From Lolium rigidum (taxonomy: Eukaryota > Streptophyta > Magnoliopsida > Poales > Poaceae): a stretch of 64,000 bases of DNA. Below the pieces are notes generated by a model that did not search any database, was not told where the DNA came from, and saw only the letters and a program-made list of their open reading frames with translations. The stretch lies in contig NC_061509.1 of the NCBI RefSeq assembly GCF_022539505.1, forward strand, positions 35,530,334 to 35,594,333, read 5' to 3'. Positions within the stretch are counted from its first letter, which is position 1, and each line of letters starts with the position of its first letter. Below, piece after piece: positions 45,609 to 57,887 of this stretch. Position numbers and translations under genes: made by a program.

Positions 45609-46004
45609 GCTGGAGGCATGCGAGAGGCGTGACACGCGTGGCATTGCCATAACTTCGTTGCCAGAGGTGGGCGGCGGCCGCTCGGCCGGCGAGGCATCGC
45701 CATTAATGTGGCGCAGACTGCCGAAGCGACGCCTCAACGCCATTGACTGGCGTGCCTGAGAAGACGCATCGAGCCAGGGTCGCTGCCAGGCAGGCCCGAT
45801 GAAACATCCGCCAGACGCGAGTGGACACTCGTCGCGTCCGCGCAGCTTCCGTAGAGACGCATCCGAGGCGCATATTTGGGCCAGGTTTACGTCTCCGCGG
45901 ACAGCCCAGTCACTATGCGTCGGACCGTTGGGCTTGATCCCAGACTCATTTTTGACCGCACGAACGCAAACAGTCGCTCATCGTCCGTTTGCGAGATGCC
46001 CTAA

Positions 46005-47897
46005 GAATTTTTTACGTAGAAGACAAGTAGATGGATGTCAACTCCTATAGGGACTACTTGACCCGTACCGACTCAGGTTACACCTTGCAATCCATATACT
46101 GTCCCAGTAGATAAGGCGACATATTTTTTTCGAAATGGAGACTCTCATCCCAGCCTCTGCATTGAGTGATGCATACAATTTTTATTGATGAAGATAAGGT
46201 GACATATGATGATGAATTCAAGACAAGCAATATAGAGGAACCATGTCGACTTAAAGTAGGACTTTACCTCTAGAGAGAGGGGCTAAACCTAGGAACATCG
46301 TGTACTGATCTAGTCCCTCGTAGTAGGGGTGCAAAGCGGCACCCAACCCACCCTTCTTCGTAGTCAAAACAAGTCAGATTAGTTGTAACCTTTTTTGTTT
46401 AGAAAATTAGTCTAGTTTGAACTAGATAATACTTTCTCGGGCTTACGCGGGATACCACTTGCAAGACTTCCTACCCCAACTTGTAAGTCATCTTCGATGC
46501 CACATGTCGTGACTTTCCCACAACATTTGGCACCCACCGTGGGGTAGGAGGTGTCTGGAGTCGAGCTCCACGCAGTACTTCTTGATTTGTTTTTATTGAA
46601 GAAATAGTTTTGTCTCCCCAACTTCACCGACGTGTTTGTGAGGCACAACGATATCTAGGTAGTATAAAATAAAGTAAATAAGTGAAAAGTATTTTTATAT
46701 TTTCTAAATTAATAAGAGCTAAAATTATAAAATAAATGCAAGCAAAGTAAAGTAAATCGTGTTTTTACGGTTTAAAATGGACTGGGATTCATGGTATCAC
46801 TTGACATCTCTCTCTCATAAACATGGTGAGATGAATTAAATACTTTAATAGCAAGCAACAAGTGATAGCAAAATAAATGTTGTTGTTCATAATAAGCATT
46901 CATATGGGCATCGCCTATTAGCATAGAGATGATGCAACACATTGTTACTAATACTCTCTTGGAAAGGGAAAATTCCCCTGCCAAGATTAAGAGAAATAAA
47001 GTATTTACTTAAGAACTTTGACATGAAGTTGTTTAACATAATATCATCTTCAGAAAAAGGCTATCTAGATTATCACTACATCCACAATATCATAAGCAAT
47101 AATTTATCCCTAGTGAGGTATCCAATGAAAAGGCAACAACCATTACAACATACATATTGGCATCACTTCCACATACCTACTACCAAGTTAATCCAACTAA
47201 CACACCTCCCCCTTATGGCTTCTTGCATACAAGCTTGATCAGAACATAGCATACATGAACGGGGGTAACATCGGAAACAAAATATCAATTGCATCTCATA
47301 ACTCATCTCATAACAAAAGATCCACCATCAAAGTAATGCAAATATGGCCATAATCACGTAGGCATCTCATATGGCTCTAATTAGTGAAGTACATACGGAA
47401 AGATTGATGAAAACCGACAATGTTGATGATGTTGATGGAGACGGATGAGCAATCGGGGGACTCCAACAACTTTTCTTCCTCATATCTTCGCATGAAAACT
47501 TCTCCGTTTCGTGTATTTCTCCGTTGAGGGCAGTCTCTCTGGTGCTTTACAACATCAGAACTTTATATAGGAAGTTTTAGGTCAAAACTCATTGGATGGC
47601 AGAGGCAATCTTGTGCACAAGGCGGTTGGTGGGTACCATGGAACCACCCATAGTGGTGGCCGTGCCATGGGCCTCTCTGGCCGGTCCTGGCAGCTCCAGC
47701 TCCATCTCCTTTGCCCATCCTCTTGTATTCCCGAAAAATGGGTCCGCGAAAAACATGGGATCATTAGGTGTCCATAATGTTGCTTAAGCTAAAAATACAT
47801 GAAACATGGTTTTATTATTATGCAACATTAAATTCCATCAAATGGAACTTTGTTGCAAATCCCCATAAATCAATGTAAAACATGTAGAGTATGTCAC
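46005..47897. other. Retroelement-derived debris, mostly unassigned
   Basis: Around 46390-46525 is a probable Gypsy LTR end, followed by a primer-site-like sequence. From 46640 to 47890 the DNA is A+T-rich and looks LTR-like in minus orientation, with a CCTATATAAAG box on the minus strand near 47565-47575. I cannot define both ends. Confidence 0.4.
46526..46545 (+). other. Gypsy primer-site remnant
   Basis: TTTGGCACCCACCGTGGGGT after CACAACA, closely matching the primer site of the Tat element at 60768-60787. It marks the 3' end of a truncated LTR at about 46525. Confidence 0.6.
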
Positions 47898-48257
47898 ATA
47901 TCTGATACGTCTCAAATGTATCTATAATTTCTTATGTTCCATGCTACTTTTATGATGATACTCACATGTTTTATACACATTATATGTCATTATTATGCAT
48001 TTTCCGGCACTAACCTATTAACGAGATGCCGAAGAGCCAGTTGCTGTTTTCTGCTGTTTTTGGTTTCAGAAATCCTAGTAAGGAAATATTCTCGGAATTG
48101 GACGAAATCAACGCCCAGGGTCCTATTTTTCACGAAGCTTCCAGAAGACCGAGGGAGAGACGAAGTGGGGCCACGGGGAGCCGCCACACTAGGGCGGCGC
48201 GGCCTGGACCTTGGCCGTGCAGCCCTGTCGTGTGGGGCCCCCGTGAGGCCCCCTGAC

Positions 48258-49148
48258 TGTCGTGGTATCGTCACGGCATATGCCATAGGGTGGCTAATCG
48301 AAGGTGGTCCCTGAGAGATCTCATGACGGTATCCGGAAGCGGGTATGGGGACGAGCGACACGGCGACGTACCCAGGTTCGAGGCCCTCCGGTGGAGGTAA
48401 CACCTATACTCCTGCTAGAGTGTATATGATGATCACACAATACAAGGTTGCTCCTTGAGCTGTGTCCGGCTGCTCCTGGGAGGCTAAGGAAGACTAGAGT
48501 CTCTCTCACAGGGCAGCGCTAGGGGTAGAAATGAAGTGAGAATGATCGATCGGTCCCACGCACGAGAGGGGGTAGTGCGGCTTATATAGGCGCCGGCACT
48601 TTACATATAAGACCCTATAGTCTGCGGCCGGCTTGGCCGGCTCCGGCTCCGCTCCTTCCCGAGGCAATGACGTCAGGAGCCGTTGAGGCCTTATGGCCTG
48701 TCCCGTCCGGCTGCCGAGGTCAGCGGTATGGAGAGGAAGTGTCCCTGTCGCCGTCAGCCACTGTAGCCAGTACGGCTCGACGTAGGCCATGATGGCCTGT
48801 CCGGCGCGTGGCACTATTGCTCCACAGTGCCCCGCGCTTTACGGAAGATGAAGTCAGCGTGGACTTTGGGAACCCGGATCACCAACCCGGTTCCTTCCAG
48901 TGCAAGACTCGCCAGCCTCGAGTCGGCCTGAGGTACAAACCCCCGGTCGGATATGGCTTGTAGAAGCCGGCCCAGCTACGGCATTGGCGGCCGTAGCCGG
49001 GCCGACTAGGACCTAGAGCCAGCCGGCTTCCGGACCAGCCGGCCACGGCGCCAGCCGGCTGCTCCTCAGCCGGCATTTGCCGCGAGCCGGCCAGTGGCCA
49101 GCCGGCTGCTCCGCGTCCATTGCCCTACCCGGGGTCTTCCCCCCGACA
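48258..49148 (-). repeat. 3' LTR of the Tat element
   Basis: 891 bp, partner of 60788-61682. Confidence 0.93.
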
Positions 49149-49170
49149 TTAGCCCCCGAAGCTAGCAAGG
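49149..49170 (-). other. Polypurine tract of the Tat element
   Basis: The minus strand reads GCTTCGGGGGCTAA up to the LTR start. Confidence 0.7.
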
Positions 49171-49657
49171 TCCTGCGTCTAGAAGGACCTAGGCAGGTTT
49201 TCCTGGCTTCTCGAATATACTTGACGGCACTTGGAGGGGCCGACTGAGAATTTCCATTCAGCCGGCTGCGCCCTCATCCGGCTCGTTCCTGCCGGCTGCT
49301 TCTAGCCGGCCGCTATTTACACTTATGCAGCTTTTGCTTTCTCGCAGGTTTTGATGATGTCTCCGCCTTGCTGGATGATTTTTGAACCGAGTTGAACTTA
49401 ATGTCCGGCTCCGGCTTGCGGCGCGCCGGAGTCTCCGCCGCCTCGGGTCCTGCACCCGACTTGACCGGTCTGACGCCTGGGCTCTGACGCCGGTTCGTCT
49501 GGTCGCATCAATGTCCCCTCCGGATCCGGTGCGGTCGTGGGCGACGTGGTGTGGCGGTTTCCAGTAACGGCAGCGGTCGTGGGGGGAGTTAGTGCGCAGA
49601 GGATCCGGGCGACGTGGCCACGATCGCCACTTGGAGGTTAACCGTCCGCCGCGGTCG
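49171..49657. other. Upstream region of the antisense gene
   Basis: G+C-rich sequence with repeated GCCGGC; no gene. Likely holds upstream control elements of the plus-strand gene, which is inference from position only. Confidence 0.5.
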
Positions 49658-49667
49658 GCTATAAATG
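49658..49667 (+). promoter_or_regulatory. TATA box of the antisense gene
   Basis: GGCTATAAATGCC, a canonical plant TATA box on the plus strand, about 300 bp before the ATG at 49959. It is outside the LTR, so the gene appears to have its own promoter. Confidence 0.65.
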
Positions 49668-49958
49668 CCGCGGGGGAGGGTACCGAGGCGGCCACTTGCC
49701 TCACTTCATCTTCCTCGCGCTCCCGTTCCTCTTCGCTCTCTCCTTCGCGCTCGAGCCCGTTGCTGGTCCGGCGAACGTCTTCCGCTGGCGAACTCCGGCG
49801 AGCGAACCTCCGCCGATCCGCCGCCGCTACTCCGACGAGCCGGCGCCACAGGGCCCCGCGTTTCGACGGAGCGTCCTCCGCCGCCGTCGCCGCCGCCGTC
49901 GCAAGGTTCTTCCTCGCCCTTCCGCCTTTCGTGGTCATCTTCTTCTTCTTCCTCGACG

Positions 49959-52900
49959 ATGGCCTCCGCCAGCGGATCGTGGAGGGGCTCGTACATTAGG
50001 GAGGACGACATCGAGCGGCTGGTACGCCTCCGCCGGATCCCGTCGTCGGTGGTCACGCGGGCGCCCGGCGAGGAGACGGAGCCCGAGCCGCAGCCCGGCA
50101 AGCGCGTCGTCTTCGGCGCGCATCTCGATCGCGGGCTGGGTCTGCCGACTTACACCTTCTTCCGCCAGTTCCTTGACAACTTTGGCCTGCAGCCGCACCA
50201 CCTGCCGGCCAACGCCTGCATCCTCCTCAGCTGCTACGTGGCCTTCATGGAGGCCTACGCCGGCTTGTGGCCGGATATCGACTTCTGGAGCCGGCTGTTC
50301 TACCTCAAGGCGCAAACCACTGAGGGCCGCCTGCGGGCCTGCGGCGCCGCCTCGATCTACACCCGGCCGGGTACGCCCTTCCCCAAAATCCCCACCGTTG
50401 ACTCGGTGAAGAATTGGCAGATGTCGTTCTTCTACGTGCGCAACGAGGGGCAGCTCGTCGACCGGATCAACCTGCCGGAGTTCAACCCGGCTCCTCCAGT
50501 CGGCCGGATCAAATGGAGCTACAACGCCCGCACGACGAACCCGGACGCTGAGGTGAACCAGCTCTGGGACTTTCTGGGGGCGGCCGTCGATAACGGGCTG
50601 ACCGCCGAGGACCTCCTCTGCACCATCGCCGAGCGCCGGGTGCTGCCGCTCCAAATGCGCACCCCACAAAATCGGGCATATGTCCGGCCGGTTCGACCCG
50701 AACCGGACCTCCAAGGCGCCGCTCTCCAAGGCCCAAGTGGCCCGCCGGGTGAACAACATCACCAAGGCGAACCTGCCGGATGAGTGGAACTACGGGCTGG
50801 CGCCCCATGACAGGGACCACCAACCCGAGCTGGTAAGCTTTATGTTTTCGCCGACTTCCGGCTTGCGGCTGCGAGGCCGACTTCCCTTTCTTTCTGCCGA
50901 CTTCCGGCTTGCTGTTTGCTCACGTCTTCTGTTTTTTCTAGCTCTTCGATCGCCAGAACGTCGAGGACGGCGACCTGGCGACAAGGAGGTGGACGCCGGA
51001 TCACGCCGATCCGGCCGACCAAGCCGGCGACCAGGCCGGCGACGACGACCTGCTGCAGGCGCCTGACCTAGGCGGCCAGGGGGAGCACAATCCGCCCCCT
51101 TCACCGGAGCAGCAGGAGGACGAGGAGCCGGCGACGTCCGCCACGGGGCCAATCCCCGCCGTGCCCCTGCGCGCGAGGCCGCCAAGCACCACGGCGACTT
51201 CAGCGCCCAAGGGGAAGAAGCGGGTCGGCGAGCCCCGCTCCACTGCCGCCTTGGAGGCGAAGGCGAAGAAGCTCCGCCGGCAGCAGCCGAAGAAGGTTCC
51301 GGAGCAGGCCGGGTGAGTTCTCTTTCTCTCTTGTTTGATTCCTTTTCTTTCCTTACTCTTTATGCTTATCTTCTCCTTGTTTGTCCGGCTAGGGCCCCCA
51401 TCAAGTTTGCCCAGGGCGGCGGCTCCCGGCAGACTCCGCGCGTCGTGTCGCCGCCTCCGCGCCAAAGGAGGGAGCCGACGCCGCAGCCTCTATCGCGCGC
51501 ACCTACGCCGCCGCCGCCTGCGGGTACTCCGCCTCCCGCAGGGGCGCCTTCCTTCGCCGTGCCGCTGGCCTCAGCGCCCGATCGCGGCACGCGGGCCGAA
51601 CCGACGTGCCAGCCGACGCTGGACGACATGTTCCCGCGCCGGACTCGTCTTCCGGACCCCGGCCGCTGGGCCGGCGGGGCATGCCGCCTTCGACCGGAGC
51701 CGGAGCCGGCGGGGCTGCACCGCCCGCGACCGGAGCCGGAGCCGGGCCAAGCGTGGTGGTGCTGGATGAGAGCCCGGAGGGGGCACCTCAGGCGCCGGAG
51801 ACGGCTGCGCCGGCTGGGCCATCTGCTTCGCCCGGAGCGCCGCCACCGCCGGAGCCGGCGACGGAGGAGCCGGCCAGGCAGGAGCCGGCAAGGGATGAGC
51901 CGGCGCGCACGGAGGGCGCCGACTCGCGCGCGCTGGTGAGGACTGGAGCCCCATCGGCGCCGCAGCAGGGCCTGCACGTGGCCAAGGGCGCACTGCTTCT
52001 GCATGTGCCGTCCGTCTCCGACTCCAGCCTTGGCTCGGCTGGCACTATGGAGCAGGCGTGGCTCCACGCCGACTCCTATGAGGTGACCAGCCGGGAGGGG
52101 AACCCCGGCCAAGCATCGGTGGAGATGTTCTTCTCCAGCCTGCAGGCCAATCTCAAGGCCAGGGCTGCCGAGGCCGCGGCCAACGTCGCCAAGGTGGAGG
52201 AAGCCAACAAGGTACGCTTCATCTGTTTTTCAATTTGGTTATCATCCTGGTAGCCCTCCGAGGCATGGGCCGGCTGCTTGGAGCCGGTCCGGGTTTCGCC
52301 TAGCATACTGATTTTCTTTTTTCCTTAGGCTGTGGCGGATCGGCGCACCAATCTGTACAACCGCGCCGTGACCCACTACCACAAGGCCAAGCTGGACCGG
52401 GCCGACTTGGCCCGCGAGCTGGAGGCCGTCAAGGGTAAGATCTTGCTTCTTCCGACTCGATGTCTTCTTTCTTTTTAGTCTTGGTTTGCTGACGTTTCTT
52501 TCCGGCTGCCTTGCAGTTGAAGCCGCCAAGGTCCCGCGGCTGGAGACGGATCTCCGGGCTGCTCGCGCCCAGTGCGCCGAGAGCGAGGAGGCGGGCCGAT
52601 CTGCAGCCGCCAAGCTCAAGGTGGCTGAGGGGGAGCTGGTGCGGCTGCGCCTGCTTGAGCAGAACCACCTCACCGAGCTTGCCTCCCTTAGGACGGCGGA
52701 GAAGGAGAAGGTGGAGGATCTGAGCCGGCGGCTGACTGAGGTGGAGAAGCAGCGGCTTGCGCTTCAGGAGGAGGTCACCACCAAGTCCACGGAGCTGTCG
52801 GCCACCGCCAAGCGCTGGACGGACGAGATTGGCGCGCTTGATCGTGGCTTGTCGGGTGAGTGCATCTCTATGTTCCCTTTCCCTTTGCCGGCTTTCGGCT

Positions 52901-53696
52901 GTCGGCTGCCGGCTTTCGTTGGCAGCCGGCGGCGAAAGCTTTGATTTCTTCGCTATCTCCATCTTTCGGGCTGGGGGCGGTCGGTTCTTGCCGGCTGCCG
53001 CCGGGCTTTTCCTCTTGTCTTAGGACTTCGAAAATTTGCATTTTTCAGCTTATTTCGGCTTCGATGATTTCTGACTTGCTTCTTCTTGCAGCGGCCTTCC
53101 CGGAGACGCAGGATGCGGCGTTAGCAGCCGTTGGCGTTGCGCGCGAGTCCAGGAGGCGGGCGACTGGCGAGGGCAGCTCGGAGTACTTCACCATGGAGGA
53201 CTATATGGCGTCCATGGCTGCCCGCGTCGAGCCCATCACCAAACTCGGCTGGGAGCTCCGGAAGGCGGCTGAGGAGCTGGTCCCGATGCTGTGGCCCGCG
53301 GAGGCGGTGCCGCAAGATATCTCCAGCCTCACCTCCTTGATGGAGCGGGCGCCGGATCGCTTCCTCGACTGGAAGGAGTCTGCCACGCGCGCTGGTGCCG
53401 ACATGGCGCTGTCCTTTGTCCTCTCCTGGTACAACGAGGTGGATCTGGGGCAGCTCGAGTACCGGCGAGCCGGCGTGGAGGACGAGCTCTCAGCCGAATA
53501 CAAGGCCGCCCGGCTTGCCCGAGCCAGCACCATCGCCGACTTCGTCGACAAGGGCGTCTTCGTCGCGGACCCGAACCCTCACTCTGATGATGAGTACGAG
53601 ATGGACGATGAGGAGGCGGAAGAGGCGCCCGAAGATGACCCGGCAGCCGGCTCCACTGACGCTCCTCCGGCTGGTTCTTCTTCAGCTGCTGCCTAG
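49959..53696 (+). pseudogene. Antisense six-exon gene of the Tat element ('putative gypsy type transposon' family), with two or more frameshifts
   Basis: Exons: 49959-50832, 50942-51312, 51393-52211, 52329-52434, 52517-52855, 53092-53696; every intron is GT...AG and phases fit. Exon 1 matches the plant family annotated as putative gypsy type transposon (Transposase_28): GLGLPTYTFFRQFLDNFGLQ, HHLPANACILLSCYVAF, LRACGAASIYTRPGTPFPKI, then SVKNWQMSFFYVRNEG. Exons 2-3 are Pro/Glu-rich and basic; exons 4-5 form a long Glu/Lys/Leu helix, probably coiled coil; exon 6 is helical (FTMEDYMASMAARVEPI) with an acidic tail. An extra C in the C-run at about 50661-50665 shifts exon 1, and a second shift lies in exon 3 near 51600-51720. 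The biochemical role is unknown. It converges on the end of integrase. Confidence 0.78.
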
Positions 53697-54285
53697 TTTA
53701 CCTGTTCCTTATGTTGCTTTTGCCAAGACAGTTTATTAAATCCCCGGGATGCCGGGTGCATATGTATGAATATTATCATCCTTTTATTATGTCACACTTT
53801 AATGTGTTTGTTAATCATTTGTGTGCCGAGTTGCTTTCTTTCGACTTGTTCGCTTTTTCCCATCCGCCCCACTCTTTGGCTGTGCTCTTGCCGGTCGTAC
53901 GTCCGACTTGCGATCCGTCGCCGGATCAAGAGCGGGCCGCTGGGTGAGGCCGACAGTATTTCAGTCGAACGAGCTGAATTCGGCAATCCGGCGCTTTTAT
54001 GAAAAGTTGCAAGTCAACTCGCTTTTACTCTTTCCCTTAGTCGTTTTTCGCGTGCCGGCTCCCTAGGCCTTACTCCCGCCAGCCGGACAGCCGGGTTGCG
54101 GTCTGTAGCTGGATCGGAAGCCGGCTGTCGGAAACCGGATCACGTTACTGAGCCGACCGCGTGAGAGGGTTCAACCCAATTGGCGAAACAAAGTAGAGTA
54201 CGCGAAAAACTTGTCGGAAACGGCGCTCTTGGCGCATGCTTTTTCATAGCTCACAAAAGGGATACAAGGGATACATACATTCCTG
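53697..54285. other. Spacer between antisense gene and integrase end
   Basis: Both genes point into this stretch, so it must hold two 3' UTRs. No ORF with similarity. Confidence 0.6.
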
Positions 54286-54288
54286 CTC

Positions 54289-55640
54289 TCATGTGTAAAA
54301 TGGGCGGAGTAAGTTGACATTCCAGGGACGTTTAGTCTCCTCGTCAGCCTTGTCCGGCTTGTTTTTCTTAGCCTCTTGGGCATCTATGAGATAGTAGGAA
54401 TCATTGCCTCTCGCCTTGCTCACGATGAAGGGACCCTCCCATGGGGATGACGAGTTTATGCTGTCCGGTCTGTCCGCTGGATCAGCCGGAGCACTAGGTC
54501 TCCTTCTCGGAATGCTAAGGGCTGGAACTTCCGGCTGTGATAGCGTCGGAGGCTTTGCTGGTAGATGGTAGATCTGGACCCGGCCAGCAGCCGGGCCTCT
54601 TCGACCAGGTCAACTCCATCTTCGCGAGCTTCTTTGGCTTCGGCTTCTGTGTATAGCTTGATCCTTGGCGCGTCGTGCTCGATATCAGTCGGCAAGACGG
54701 CTTCAGCCCCGTATACGAGGAAGAATGGTGTGAAGCCGACTGAGCGGTTTGTCGTTGTGCGCAGACTCCATAGCACATTGGGCAGCTCTTCAATCCAGCA
54801 GCCGGCTGCTCGCTCGAGCGGCTCCACCAGCCGGGGCCGGATGCCGGCTAGGACCAAGCCGTTAGCCTTCTCCACTTGTCCGTTGGACTCTGGGTGCGCC
54901 ACAGAGGCTAGGGCCATCCGGATCCCCATTTCCCCGCAATAGCGAGAGAAGATGCCTTGGGAGAAATTGCTGCCATTGTCGGTGATGATGCTGTGTGGGT
55001 AGCCGAACCTCACGATGATTTCCTTGAGGAATGTGACGGCTGTGGAGCCGTCCAGCTTCTTGATTGGCTTGGCTTCGATCCACTTGGTGAATTTGTCAAT
55101 CATCACCAAGAGATGTGTCATGCCGCCTCGCTGCTGTTTTGAACGGACCCACCATATCCAAGCCCCATACGGCAAACGGCCATGTGATGGGGATGGTTTT
55201 CAAGGCGGAAGCCGGCTGGTGTCTCTTCTTTGCGAAGCGCCGACAGCCGTTGCACTTCTTCACCAACTCTTCGCGTCTGCGAGCGCGGTCGGCCGATAAA
55301 AACCGTGCCGGAAGGCTTTGGCCACTATGGCTCTGGATGAGGCGTGATGTCCGCACTCTCCTTGATGGATTTCCCGTAGGAGTTCAATCCCTTCAGCCGG
55401 CTCGACGCACCGCTGGAACACCCCACTTACGCTGCGTTTGTACAGCTGGTGGTTGATGATTGTATAGGCCTTGGCCCTTCTCTCAATCCGCTCGGCCTGG
55501 ACTCTATCATCAGGCAGCACACCGTCGGTGAGGTAGGAGAGGAATTCTTGTGCCCATGAAGGTACGCATCTTATCTCGAATACGCTGACCAACAGGGCCT
55601 CCTGCGTGGGAGCTTCCGGATTCGACTGCATGGTCGCCGG
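54289..55640 (-). pseudogene. Integrase of the Tat element, frameshifted
   Basis: Integrase joins element DNA to the genome. In order: an HHCC-type zinc-binding region (HQGECGHHASSRAIVAKAF and CNGCRRFAKKR, about 55400-55220), then the catalytic core with MIDKFTKWIEAKP, ITDNGSNFSQ and HPESNGQVEKANG, which supply the D,D,E residues (about 55120-54850). A C-terminal GPF-type motif (SPWEGPFIVSKARGNDSYY, about 54440-54380) ends at a stop at 54289. At least three frame changes (near 55330, 55150 and 54460) interrupt it. Confidence 0.85.
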
Positions 55641-55946
55641 GTTCGGCTTGCTAGCCGGCGGGTTCGGCTTGCTAGCCCCCGCGTTTGGCGATGAAGCCCC
55701 GGGTTGGACTGAGAAGTCCCCGGGTTCGGCATGGTAGCCGGCGGGTTCGGCTTGTTAGCCCCCGACTTGGGCGATGAAGCCCCGGGTTTGGCTGAGCAGC
55801 CCCGGGTCAGCCGGCACGAATATTGAATCCGAGTCCGGTGACGGTATGATGGACGGCTTCTTGAGAACCGCCAAGGCGATGCCCGGCGGAATGGCTTGCC
55901 GGGTTGAGCCAATCTTGGACAAGGCGTCAGCCGCTTCATTGTTTGC

Positions 55947-57650
55947 TCATGGCACATGGTGGAATTCGCAGCCGTCGAAGAAGCCGGATAGCTGCTGGAC
56001 ATGGAAGCGGTATGAGGCCATGTTGGCGTCCTTCGCGTCCCGGTCGCCGCGATGCTTGTTGTATGACCAAGTCGGGGTCGCCGAAGCGAGTATGCGACGC
56101 ACGCCAATCTCCTTGGCCAGCTTCAGCCCATGAATGAGCGCTTCATACTCCGCCACATTGTTGGATGCGGCGAAGTGGATCTGCAGGACGTAGTCCAGCC
56201 GGTCTCCCTTGGGAGAGGTGATGACGATGCCGGCTCCCAAGCCGTTGCGCATCTTTGAGCCGTCAAAGTGCATCTTCCAATGTGTTGAATCCGGCACAGG
56301 CGGCAGGTACTGCATCTCAGCCCAGTCGACGAAGAAGTCCGCGAGGATCTGCGACTTGATGGATGTGCGTGGCTCGTAGAGGATGGTATGGGCGGCTAGC
56401 TCCAGGGCCCATTTGGCAACCCGGCCGTTGGCGTCCTTGCTGCCGATGATTTCCGCCAAGGGCGCTGTGGCAACCACCTTGATGGGGTGCTCTTGGAAGT
56501 AGTGCTTGAGTTTCTTGGCCGCCATGTAGACGCCGTAGGTGACCTTCTGGTAGTGGGGGTAGTTTTGCTTCGGTCGGGAGAGCACTTCGCTAAGGTAGTA
56601 GACTGGGCGCTGGACCAGCTGCTCCCTGCCGGCTTCTTCGCGCTCCACCACCAGGACAACGCTAACCACTCGGTTGGTGGCTGCGATGTACAACAGCATC
56701 GGCTCCATTGAAGCCGGCGTTGCAAGGATTGGCGCGGTTGAGAGCACGCGCTTCAAGTCACGGAAGGCTTCCTCCGCCTGCGGTGACCAGACGAACTTGT
56801 CCGCCTTCTTCATCAATTGATACAGGGGCAGTGCCTTCTCCCCCGGCCGGCTGACGAAGCGGCTCAAGGAAGCCAGGCAGCCAGCGAACTTCTGGACGTC
56901 CTTGAGGCACTGCGGCAGTTCCATCTTCTCCAGGGCACTGATCTTCTCCGGGTTGGCTTCGATCCCTCGCTGAGAGACGAGGTAGCCAAGGAGCTGGCCA
57001 GACGGCACGCCGAATGTGCACTTGGCCGGGTTGAGCTTCATCCGAAATCTTCTCAGATTGGTGAAGGTTTCTCTCAGGTCATCAAGGAGGGTAGTCGTCT
57101 CCTTGGTCTTTACAACGACATCATCCACATATGCGTGAACGTTTCCGCCGATTTGATCCTGCAAGCATTTTTGCATGCACCTTTGGTAGGTGGCGCTCGC
57201 ATTTTCAAGCCGAACGGCATAGTCGTGTAGCAATAAGCCCCGTACGGGGTAATGAACGAAGTCTTTATTTGATCATCCGGATTCAAAGGAATCTGGTGGT
57301 AGCCTGAATAGGCATCTAGGAAAGACAACGAGTTCACGGCCGGCGATCGAGTCTATGACTTGATCTATGCGCGGCGGGGGAAGGGATCCTTCGGGCACGC
57401 CTTGTTCGAGGCTGGTGTAGTCGATACACATGCGCCAGGAGCCGTTCTTCTTCAAAACCAGGACCGGGTTCGCCAACCAGTCCGGGTGCAGCACTTCCAT
57501 GATGAAGCCGGCTGCGAGCAGCTGGGCGATTTCTTCACCGATGGCCTTCCTTCGTTCTTCGGCGAAGCGCCTGAGAGGCTGCCTCACCGGCTTGGCTTCA
57601 GGCCGGACGTGGAGGTGGTGCTCAGCCAACTCCCTCGGCACACCCGGCAT
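55947..57650 (-). pseudogene. Reverse transcriptase and RNase H domains of the Tat element, frameshifted
   Basis: RT begins near 57650 with NPVLVLKKNGSWRMCIDYTSL, shifts frame near 57330 to FLDAYSGYHQIPLNPDDQIK and YGAYCYTTMPFGLK, and shifts again near 57200. The third frame, open from 57233 to 55947, has the catalytic YVDD at 57131-57120, then the native RNase H (RPVYYLSEVLSRPKQNYPHY), and an additional archaeal-type RNase H (MHFDGSKMRNGLGAGIVI, NNVAEYEALIHGLKLA), a Tat hallmark. The last frame decays near 56070. Confidence 0.88.
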
Positions 57651-57887
57651 GTCTTTTGGAGTCCATGCGAAGATGTCCCGATTCTCACGGAGGAAGCTGG
57701 TGAGCTCGCTTTCCTATTTCCTGCTCAAGCCGGCACCGATGGTGACGTACTTGTCCGGCTGCGCCGGGTCCAGCAGGATCTTCTTGGTGTTGTCGGCCGG
57801 CTGGAAGTGAGTCGTCCCAGCCGGGTTGCCTGCAGCCGGCATGTCTATCTGCGCGGCCTTGGCGAGGGCGACGGCGTCGTGGATGAG

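Larger units (their letters stand above)
44461..46001. mobile_element. Probable PIF/Harbinger-like non-autonomous element carrying a B3 gene fragment
   Basis: Left end GACCCATCTCCAACG and right end CAAACGG...GAGATGCCC (then TAA) resemble inverted GGGCATCTCC-type ends; subterminal CGGACG motifs repeat (44492-44610 and 45830-45990). The left TSD is not clear. The gene inside is on the minus strand. Confidence 0.45.

Noticed and set aside
49935..50765. Minus-strand open frame of 276 codons opposite exon 1 of the antisense gene
   Set aside because: The plus strand has clear family motifs and splice structure; the minus frame is a composition effect.
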